From positions 1 to 27,971 of the forward strand of contig JAEYUC010000077.1 of assembly GCA_023433705.1 (NCBI GenBank): a stretch of DNA of 27,971 nucleotides, in the 5' to 3' direction. The notes under the pieces were generated by a model. The model ran no database searches, was not told where the DNA came from, and worked only from the letters and a program-made list of their open reading frames with translations. The translations under genes and the position numbers were made by a program. Numbering within the stretch: the stretch's first letter is position 1; each line of letters opens with the position of its first letter. This stretch comes from Pseudomonadota bacterium (lineage in GTDB: Bacteria > Pseudomonadota > Gammaproteobacteria > Steroidobacterales > Steroidobacteraceae). Positions 22,412 to 27,971 of the stretch are shown in pieces.

Positions 22412-24655
22412 GTGAGCAAGACCGGTAACAAAACGAAAACGATTTCATCGCGCATGCAGGGAGCCCGCGCCGTGTGGGTGGCGGTGGGTATCCTGGCGCT
22501 GGCGTTCCTCGTCGGCGTTCTCGCGCCCGCCTGGTATTTCGCCGGCCGCCTCGTGGAAAACAACACCGCGGTTCGCGCCATCGGCGAACTGCAGCAGCAG
22601 CCCTCGCGAATGCAGACGGCGCTGAACTCCATCCAGGACCGACTGCGCGCGCGCGGTTTCGTGCGCGACTCGATCGAGCAGTTGAAACGCGCCACGGCGC
22701 AGTTCGAAGCCTCGACCAGCGGTCTCAGCACCGGCAGCGGTGTGCGCATCGGCGGCATCGGTGGCGACGACGACGTGCGCAAGACCATCGAGGAAATGAA
22801 CGCGGCCTGGAAGAAGTACAAGCCCGCGCTCGACCCGGTGGCCAACTTCACCGCGATTCCGTATTCGGACAGCGAGCGTGAAGGCACGCAGCTCAACATG
22901 GACGGCCGCGAACTGCAGCGCGCGGTCACCGCCGCCGTTTCGCAGGCGCGCGTCTACACGCCGCAGCTCGAAAAGAATCTCGCGCAAATCATTGCTGGAC
23001 TGCAAAGCTCCTCCGACGCATTGGCGACGGCCCTGCGTTCGGTCGTGCTCATCGGCGTGGGTCTCGCGGGCGCTCTCGCGGCGCTCGTCGGATATCTTTC
23101 GCTCGCTCGCGGCAAGCAGGCCGCCGCGGCCGCCGCCGCGCGTCAGCAGACGGAAGACATCCTCTCGACCGTGCGCGAAGGTCTCTTCCTGCTCGACGCG
23201 GACCTGAAGATCGGTTCCATTCACTCGCAGGCGACGGCGCAGCTGTTCCAGCGCGACTCGGTTGCCGGCATCACCTTCGAGGACCTGCTGCGCGATCTCG
23301 TGACGCCGAAGACGCTCGCGATCGCCACCAAGTTCGTCAAGGTGCTGTGGAGCGAGCGCACGAAGGAAAACCTGATTCGCTCGATCAATCCGCTCAACGA
23401 AGTCGAACTGCACGTCGGCGAAAAGGGCAGCAAGGACAGCGAGACCCGTTACCTCGAGTTCAATTTCCACCGCGTGCGTCGCGATGGCGAGATCACCCAC
23501 GTGCTGGTGTCGGTCGCCGACGTGACCGCTCGCGTCGCCCTGGCCGCGCAGCTCAAGGGCGCGCAGGACTCGGCGCAGACCCAGATGGACGCGTTCCTCT
23601 CGATCCTGCACGTCGATCCGAACCAGCTGTCGTCGTTCCTCGACGATTCGGACGTGGCGTTCAAGATGATCAACGCGACGCTGCGCGACCCGGCGCGCGA
23701 CAGTGCGACGTTCCGCCGCAAGATCGACGGACTGTTCCGCCAGATCCACAGCATCAAGGGCGAAGCCGCGGCCATCGGCCTCGGCAGCATGGAAGCCCGC
23801 GCGCATGCGCTCGAGAACGATCTCGCCGCGCTGCGCGAGCGCACCGATCTCACCGGCGACGACTTCCTGCCGCTGCTCACGAAGTTCGACGACCTCGTCT
23901 CGCACTCGCAGTCTGTGCGCGACATGGTCACGAAGCTCGCGAGCTTCCGCGAGAGCTTCGGCAAACATTCGCAGGCCGGCCAGGCCGCTCACACGGGCGA
24001 CAGCACGACTCGCACCCCGAAGCTCAGCGAGGATGCCGTCGCGGCGGAAGCCACGCTGCAGCGTTCGGCGCGCGAAGGCTTCGTCGCCTCTGCGCAGCAG
24101 CTCGCCGATCGCATCGCCAACGACCACGGCAAGAAGGTCATCGTGACCTGCCGCGGCCATGACCAGGTGCCCGAGACGTATCGTCGACCGGTCAAAGACG
24201 TGCTGATCCAGCTGATCCGCAACGCGGTCGTGCACGGTATCGAGTCGCCGGCCGAGCGCCAGGCCGCGGGCAAATCGCCCGAGGGCCACATCCGCATCAA
24301 TTTCGAGATGACCGAGGGCGGTCGCGCGTTCCGCATGCAGTGCGAGGACGACGGTCGTGGCCTCACGCCCGACAAGCTGCGCAAGACGGCGGTCACGAAG
24401 GGCATCATTTCCCAGACCGATGCCACGGCGCTGTCCGATCAGGAAGCGATGATGCTGGTGTTCCGTTCTGGCTTCTCCACGGCCAAGGACGTCACGCGTG
24501 ACGCGGGCCGCGGGGTGGGTATGGACGTCATCGCGGAGATTGCCGCGCGACTCGGTGGCCGCATCTCGCTGAACTCCGAAATCGGCAAGAACATGAAACT
24601 GTCGCTGTCGTTCCCGGCCCAGCAGAATTCGGCCGGCGCCGCGGCCGTCGCTTAA
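22412..24655 (+). CDS. Membrane CheA-like histidine kinase with PAS and Hpt domains
   Basis: A 747-residue sensor kinase. The GTG start at 22412 has a GGAGGGA ribosome site 7-8 bases upstream. TM1 is at about 21-43, a periplasmic helical sensor region at about 44-205, and TM2 at about 208-231. A PAS domain occupies about 245-380 (ILSTVREGLFLLDADLKIGS). An Hpt domain spans about 390-510 with phospho-acceptor His446 in FRQIHSIKGEAAAIGLGS. A CheA-type ATPase domain covers about 570-735: N-box LIQLIRNAVVHGIE (Asn604), G1 DDGRGL, F-box MLVFRSGFSTA and G2 GRGVGMD. It ends right after the ATPase, so the CheW-like P5 domain of CheA is missing. It probably autophosphorylates its own Hpt and passes phosphate to the next gene's receiver. 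The signal is unknown. Confidence 0.9.
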   Translation: MSKTGNKTKTISSRMQGARAVWVAVGILALAFLVGVLAPAWYFAGRLVENNTAVRAIGELQQQPSRMQTALNSIQDRLRARGFVRDSIEQLKRATAQFEASTSGLSTGSGVRIGGIGGDDDVRKTIEEMNAAWKKYKPALDPVANFTAIPYSDSEREGTQLNMDGRELQRAVTAAVSQARVYTPQLEKNLAQIIAGLQSSSDALATALRSVVLIGVGLAGALAALVGYLSLARGKQAAAAAAARQQTEDILSTVREGLFLLDADLKIGSIHSQATAQLFQRDSVAGITFEDLLRDLVTPKTLAIATKFVKVLWSERTKENLIRSINPLNEVELHVGEKGSKDSETRYLEFNFHRVRRDGEITHVLVSVADVTARVALAAQLKGAQDSAQTQMDAFLSILHVDPNQLSSFLDDSDVAFKMINATLRDPARDSATFRRKIDGLFRQIHSIKGEAAAIGLGSMEARAHALENDLAALRERTDLTGDDFLPLLTKFDDLVSHSQSVRDMVTKLASFRESFGKHSQAGQAAHTGDSTTRTPKLSEDAVAAEATLQRSAREGFVASAQQLADRIANDHGKKVIVTCRGHDQVPETYRRPVKDVLIQLIRNAVVHGIESPAERQAAGKSPEGHIRINFEMTEGGRAFRMQCEDDGRGLTPDKLRKTAVTKGIISQTDATALSDQEAMMLVFRSGFSTAKDVTRDAGRGVGMDVIAEIAARLGGRISLNSEIGKNMKLSLSFPAQQNSAGAAAVA

Positions 24656-24670
24656 GGAGATCCTGAGACC

Positions 24671-25060
24671 ATGAGTGCTGTGCCAAAGCCGCTCCAGACC
24701 CTGCGCATGATGATCGTCGACGACTCGAACGTGATGCGCCGTCGCATCGAGCGTTCGCAGCAGAACGACCGCCTCGAGGTGGTCGGCACCGCCGTGAACG
24801 GCCTCGACGCGGTCACCAAGTTCAAGCAGCTCATGCCGGACGTGATGACGCTCGACCTGACGATGCCGGAAATGGACGGCATCGAATGCGTCGAACACGT
24901 TCTCAAAATCAAATCCGATGTGCTTATACTCGTGGTGTCGGCGCTCGCCGATAAGGCCACCGCGGTGGAAGCCATCGAGAAGGGCGCAAACGGATTTCTG
25001 TGCAAGCCTTTTACGGACGAGCAGCTCAATGAAGCGCTCGCCGAGTTGATTGGGGAGTAA
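24671..25060 (+). CDS. CheY-like single-domain response regulator
   Basis: A 129-residue receiver with no output domain. Conserved residues are Asp17-Asp18 in MMIVDDSN, phospho-acceptor Asp62 in LDLTMPEMDGIE, Ser90 in LVVSALAD and Lys112 in LCKPF. These are the full set needed for phosphorylation. The AAGGAG site at the end of the kinase gene precedes ATG 24671 by 11 bases. It is placed between the CheA-like kinase and the CheX phosphatase, its obvious phosphate donor and remover. With no effector domain, it must act by protein binding; the receiver-like TonB fusion protein is one candidate partner, which is inference. Confidence 0.93.
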   Translation: MSAVPKPLQTLRMMIVDDSNVMRRRIERSQQNDRLEVVGTAVNGLDAVTKFKQLMPDVMTLDLTMPEMDGIECVEHVLKIKSDVLILVVSALADKATAVEAIEKGANGFLCKPFTDEQLNEALAELIGE

Positions 25061-25065
25061 GAGAC

Positions 25066-25515
25066 ATGCTGGACGCTGAAGAAGTCAGAACCTTCGTGAA
25101 TGGTACGGTCCACTTCTTCGAGACCGCGACGGGTCATCCCGCGACGGTCGGTTCGCCCTATCTTTGCATCGACAAGTCGGCCGTCGTCCAGGACTACGCG
25201 GGTGTCATCGGAATTTCCGGCAACCGCGAAGGCAAGGTCTATTTCACCGCGCCCCGCGGAATGTTGTCGGTGATGCTGATGTGCATGAACGAAACCGACA
25301 CGGGCGAGCAGAACGTGCGCGATCTCGTGGGTGAAGTGGCGAACACCATTTCCGGCAACGCGCGCCGCGACTTCGGCCGCAACTTCGTGATCAGCACGCC
25401 GACGATCTGCGATCGCACCAACGCATCCCAGGCCGCCGCGACCACGGGCCGCTCGTTCGTGATCCCGATCAACTGGCGCAGCTACGCCGCGAACGTGGTG
25501 GTTTGCCTGCAGTAG
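25066..25515 (+). CDS. cheX: CheX-type chemotaxis phosphatase
   Basis: A 149-residue CheC/CheX/FliY-superfamily protein that hydrolyses phospho-CheY. The catalytic helix DLVGEVANTISGNARRDFG shows the E-x-x-N pair (Glu90, Asn93) that defines active members. The N-terminal EEVRTFVNGTVHFFETATGH, central GVIGISGNREGKVYFTAPRG and C-terminal GRSFVIPINWRSYAANVVV segments fit the family fold. It has a single active site, as in CheX dimers, rather than the two of CheC. ATG 25066 follows GGGGAG at 25052. It is the last gene of the operon, five bases after the receiver stop and followed by a terminator. Its presence implies fast dephosphorylation of the upstream receiver. Confidence 0.9.
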   Translation: MLDAEEVRTFVNGTVHFFETATGHPATVGSPYLCIDKSAVVQDYAGVIGISGNREGKVYFTAPRGMLSVMLMCMNETDTGEQNVRDLVGEVANTISGNARRDFGRNFVISTPTICDRTNASQAAATTGRSFVIPINWRSYAANVVVCLQ

Positions 25516-25546
25516 TCAGTCGAAGCGACTCTTGACCACTTTACGG

Positions 25547-25575
25547 ACGCCGGCCTTTGGCCGGCGTTTTCCTTT
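25547..25575 (+). terminator. Rho-independent terminator of the phosphorelay operon
   Basis: ACGCCGGCC (25547-25555) pairs perfectly with GGCCGGCGT (25559-25567) around a TTT loop and is followed by TTTCCTTT. The U-tract lies on the + strand side only, so it ends the operon that stops at 25515. Confidence 0.92.
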
Positions 25576-25578
25576 GTC

Positions 25579-25615
25579 GCGCTTGCGCGTGAAAATAGGC
25601 GCTTGCGCGTGAAAA
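25579..25615. repeat. Short tandem repeat, 17-bp unit at 20-bp period
   Basis: GCGCTTGCGCGTGAAAA occurs at 25579-25595 and 25599-25615. It fills the space between the operon terminator and the protease gene. Each unit holds the small palindrome GCGC-TT-GCGC. No function is evident. Confidence 0.85.
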
Positions 25616-25641
25616 CCTGCGCGCCTGGAAGTGCCCCGAAC

Positions 25642-26850
25642 CTAGCTAGAACCGACTCGCGCATACGGTCGTTCCCTGACCTCGACCTCGCTCGCAAACT
25701 TCTCCCCGGACCCACGCAGTCCAGTGATCTTGATCTTGTCCCCGGGCTTCGCGTTCGCGATGCGTGTGAGCGCGTCCTGCGCGCTCTGCACCTTCGCGCC
25801 GTTTACCGTGAGGATGATGTCGCGCGGTTCCATGCCGACTTCGGCCGCGGGGCTGCCGATGACGAGCTTCGCGACTACCACGCCGGCCTGGGGCAGGTTG
25901 AAGCGCCGCGCTTCGATGTCGTCGATGTCGGTGGGCAGGATTCCGATCCAGCCACGCACCACGCGGCCCTTGGTGAGGATCTCGTTCATGACGCCGCGAA
26001 CCAGGTTCACCGGGATCGCGAAACCGATGCCTTCCACGCCGAGATTCTTCGCGAGCACGGCGGTGTTGATGCCCACGAGCTCCCCGTTCGTATTTATCAA
26101 TGCGCCGCCGGAATTGCCGACGTTGATGGGTGCGTCGGTCTGGATGAAGTTCTCGAAGGTCGCGACGCCGAGTTGTCCGCGGCCCGTCGCGCTCACGATT
26201 CCCTGCGTGACGGTTTGCGAGAGCCCGACGGGATTGCCGATGGCGAGCACGATGTCGCCGGGCCGCAGACGGTCGGAGTGGCCCAAGGGCATGACCGGAA
26301 TGTTGTCCTTCAGATCGAGCTTGAGCACGGCGAGGTCGGTGTCCGGATCGCGACCGACGATCTTCGCGTCGGCGACGCGTCCGTCCGCGAGCTGCGCGCG
26401 GATCAGGTCCGCGGTCGCGATCACGTGATGGTTCGTGACGACGTGCGCCGCGTTGTCGACGATCACGCCCGAACCCAGGCTGCGCTCGACGCGCTGGCGA
26501 TACCGCGGGCGCGCGTCGCCAAACAACTCCTCGATGGCATTGGGCGGGATGCGCTCGGTGACCAGGCGCGCTGTATAAATGTTGACCACCGCCGGCGCCG
26601 CGCGCTGGACGGCGTCGGCGAATGAATTCACGCGGGCTGGCAGGTTGTCCGGGACCGAGGGAATCGTGTTCGCGGTGGGCAGGGCCGACGTTTCGACGTC
26701 GGGCGCCGTCTGCGCGGGCGGCTGCGCGGCGGGCGCACGACGCGCGATCAGTTCCGGCCGCACTACCACGGCGACGAATGCCGCGGCCAGTCCCACGATC
26801 GCGGACAGCCCGATGAAAGTCAGGATTCGCAGCAGGGGTCGAGTTCCCAT
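25642..26850 (-). CDS. degS: DegS/AlgW-type periplasmic serine protease
   Basis: A 402-residue HtrA-family S1C protease anchored in the inner membrane (helix at about 9-30) and facing the periplasm. The trypsin-like domain has catalytic His142 (TNHHVI), Asp172 (PDTDLAVL) and Ser247 (GNSGGA). One PDZ domain follows (about 300-390, GWIGILPTDIDDIEARRFNL, IGSPAAEVGMEPRDIILTVN). A membrane anchor with a single PDZ is the DegS/AlgW pattern, in contrast to the two-PDZ DegP. These proteases sense misfolded outer-membrane proteins and cut the RseA/MucA anti-sigma factor, releasing sigma-E. A Pro/Ala-rich linker (38-72) lies between anchor and protease. The gene ends 66 bases past the operon terminator and is divergent from petA. 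DegS and AlgW names are both possible. Confidence 0.92.
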   Translation of the reverse strand: MGTRPLLRILTFIGLSAIVGLAAAFVAVVVRPELIARRAPAAQPPAQTAPDVETSALPTANTIPSVPDNLPARVNSFADAVQRAAPAVVNIYTARLVTERIPPNAIEELFGDARPRYRQRVERSLGSGVIVDNAAHVVTNHHVIATADLIRAQLADGRVADAKIVGRDPDTDLAVLKLDLKDNIPVMPLGHSDRLRPGDIVLAIGNPVGLSQTVTQGIVSATGRGQLGVATFENFIQTDAPINVGNSGGALINTNGELVGINTAVLAKNLGVEGIGFAIPVNLVRGVMNEILTKGRVVRGWIGILPTDIDDIEARRFNLPQAGVVVAKLVIGSPAAEVGMEPRDIILTVNGAKVQSAQDALTRIANAKPGDKIKITGLRGSGEKFASEVEVRERPYARVGSS

Positions 26851-26880
26851 GAGTCAGCCTTAAGCCATGATCCGCATGTG

Positions 26881-26886
26881 TATAAT
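26881..26886 (+). promoter_or_regulatory. Perfect -10 box for the petABC operon
   Basis: A perfect TATAAT lies in the degS-petA divergent gap, 79 bases before the petA start. The -35 region is weak (CTTAAG-like around 26859), so an activator may help. The degS promoter on the other strand should overlap this region. Confidence 0.55.
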
Positions 26887-26965
26887 GCGCCGCCTCCCGG
26901 GTTGGACGCAGCGGTGCATTTTGCGCCCTCGAGCGCCTGGGTGAGATTCGGATTTGAGGTCAAGA

Positions 26966-27592
26966 ATGAGCGATCACGTGGCCGGCGATGCCGTGCCTGA
27001 AGTAGACGAGAGTCGGCGCAAGTTTCTGATAGCCGCCACTGTGGGTACTGGCGCAGTGGGAGCGATCCTGACCGCAGTGCCCTTCGTGGCATCGTGGAAA
27101 CCGTCGGAGAGCGCCCGCGCCGCGGGTCTTCCGACCGAAGTCGACCTGACCAAGATCGAGCCCGGCCAGATGGCGGTGTTCGTGTGGCGCAAGCAGCAGA
27201 TTTATGTCGTGCGCCGCACGCCCGAGATGCTGGCTTCGCTCAAGAGCCACGATGGCGAGCTCAAGGACCCGACGTCGGAGAGCTCCGAGCAGCCCGATTA
27301 CGCGCGCAACGATTCGCGGGCGCTCAAGCCGGAAGTATTCGTGGCGGTCGGAACGTGCACCCACCTCGGCTGCCTGCCGAAGGCGCGTTTCACGCCCGGT
27401 GATGCCACGCTGGCCACGAACTGGCCCGGTGGCTTCTTCTGCCCCTGCCACGGTTCCAAGTTCGACCTGGCGGGTCGCGTGTTCGAAGGCTCGCCGGCAT
27501 CGGTCAACCTCCGGATTCCGCCGTACACCTTCAAGGGTGATACGCAGCTCGTCATCGGCGAGGATGCCGGAGCCGAACAAGGAGTCGCGTGA
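26966..27592 (+). CDS. petA: Ubiquinol-cytochrome c reductase, Rieske iron-sulfur subunit
   Basis: A 208-residue Rieske protein of the respiratory bc1 complex, which takes electrons from ubiquinol to cytochrome c1. ATG 26966 follows GAGGT by five bases; a TTG four codons earlier is less likely. The N-terminus has a Tat-like anchor (SRRKFLIAATVGTGAVGAIL, residues 16-35). The [2Fe-2S] site is complete: CTHLGC (131-136) and CPCHGS (159-164). Cys131/His133 and Cys159/His162 are ligands and Cys136-Cys161 the usual disulfide. The PASVNLRIPPYTF segment near the end includes the expected Pro loop. The stop overlaps the petB start (TGATG), so translation is coupled. Confidence 0.97.
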   Translation: MSDHVAGDAVPEVDESRRKFLIAATVGTGAVGAILTAVPFVASWKPSESARAAGLPTEVDLTKIEPGQMAVFVWRKQQIYVVRRTPEMLASLKSHDGELKDPTSESSEQPDYARNDSRALKPEVFVAVGTCTHLGCLPKARFTPGDATLATNWPGGFFCPCHGSKFDLAGRVFEGSPASVNLRIPPYTFKGDTQLVIGEDAGAEQGVA

Positions 27593-27971
27593 TGTCCGCC
27601 GTCGTCGAAAACAAGGGCGGTTTCCGCGCCTGGCTCAACAAGCGTCTGCCGGTCGACCAGTTCGTGGCCGACCAGCTCACGGGCTACTACGCGCCGAAGA
27701 ACTTCAACATCTGGTACTTCTTCGGATCGCTGGCGTTGCTGGTGTTCGTCATGCAGATCGTGACGGGCATCTTCATCACCATGCATTACAAGCCGGGTGA
27801 GCTCACCGCGTTCAACTCGGTCGAGTACCTGCGCCGCGAAGTGCCGTACGGCTGGCTGCTGCAGTACATGCACGCGGTCGGCGCGTCGTTCTTCTTCGTC
27901 GTCGTGTACCTGCACATGGCCCGCGCGCTGCTCTACGGAAGCTACAAGGCGCCGCGCGAGCTGCTGTGGGT
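27592..27971 (+). CDS. petB: Cytochrome b of the bc1 complex (3' end outside window)
   Basis: The first 126 codons of cytochrome b, the quinone- and heme-bearing subunit of complex III. The start ATG 27592 shares its A with the petA stop. The reading begins MSAVVENKGGFRAWLNKRLP, then the membrane helix NIWYFFGSLALLVFVMQIVT with GIFITMHYKP. It continues with YGWLLQYMHAVGASFFFVVV and YLHMARALLYGSYKAPRELL, where the two histidines (MHAVGAS, YLHMAR) are among the heme ligands. Everything seen is normal; the remaining helices lie past the end. Confidence 0.97.
   Translation, partial: MSAVVENKGGFRAWLNKRLPVDQFVADQLTGYYAPKNFNIWYFFGSLALLVFVMQIVTGIFITMHYKPGELTAFNSVEYLRREVPYGWLLQYMHAVGASFFFVVVYLHMARALLYGSYKAPRELLW

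Noticed and set aside
22445..24898. An open frame of over 800 codons on the - strand opposite the kinase
   Set aside because: It is the antisense of a clearly recognisable kinase gene. Its translation is Arg/His/Asp-rich without domain motifs, as expected when G/C-ending codons remove stops on the other strand.
25579..25615. Candidate start of a CRISPR or larger repeat array
   Set aside because: Only two 17-base copies at 20-base spacing with three-base gaps; far too short and without spacers.

Overview
The window reads as the chromosome of a GC-rich gammaproteobacterium. The gene block kdsD-kdsC-lptC-lptA-lptB-rpoN-hpf-rapZ-mgtE, the divergent ibaG-murA pair, a DegS/AlgW-type protease and a petABC operon start are all gammaproteobacterial hallmarks. 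The strong G/C third-position preference and the gene order suggest the Xanthomonadales/Nevskiales/Steroidobacteraceae side of the class. That placement is an inference from gene order and protein style, not from a marker search. No rRNA, tRNA, CRISPR array, transposase or prophage gene was seen, and no stretch longer than about 220 bases lacks a gene.

Left part (1-10.7 kb, mostly + strand): the 3' end of pyruvate kinase; a penicillin-acylase-family Ntn hydrolase; a MoxR ATPase with its VWA partner; a small exported pair (unknown protein plus DUF2846 protein); and an exported PrxQ/Bcp peroxiredoxin on the - strand with a clear terminator. These are followed by a patatin phospholipase whose stop overlaps a 4'-phosphopantetheinyl transferase, a GNAT acetyltransferase, and two convergent lipoproteins of unknown function.

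Middle (10.7-18.5 kb, - strand): one long tightly packed cluster, transcribed right to left. It makes KDO precursors (kdsD, kdsC), exports LPS (lptC, lptA, lptB) and encodes sigma-54 (rpoN), hibernation factor (hpf), the RapZ regulator and the MgtE magnesium transporter. The nitrogen-PTS genes that usually sit beside hpf and rapZ are absent. A perfect 27-bp inverted repeat occupies the rapZ-mgtE junction. On the other strand, ibaG and murA follow directly, without the mla lipid-transport genes that lie here in E. coli, and a second repeat-like palindrome separates ibaG from murA.

Right part (20.2-27.97 kb): the most unusual section is a four-gene + strand operon ending in a strong terminator. 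It encodes (1) a fusion of a receiver-like cytoplasmic domain, one membrane helix, a TPR-like region and a C-terminal TonB domain; (2) a membrane histidine kinase with PAS, internal Hpt and CheA-type ATPase but no CheW-like domain; (3) a CheY-like receiver; and (4) a CheX-type phosphatase. Together they form a closed phosphorelay physically linked to a TonB protein, with no chemoreceptor, CheW, CheR or CheB nearby. The window ends with a DegS/AlgW protease on the - strand and, divergently, the Rieske protein and the start of cytochrome b of the bc1 complex.
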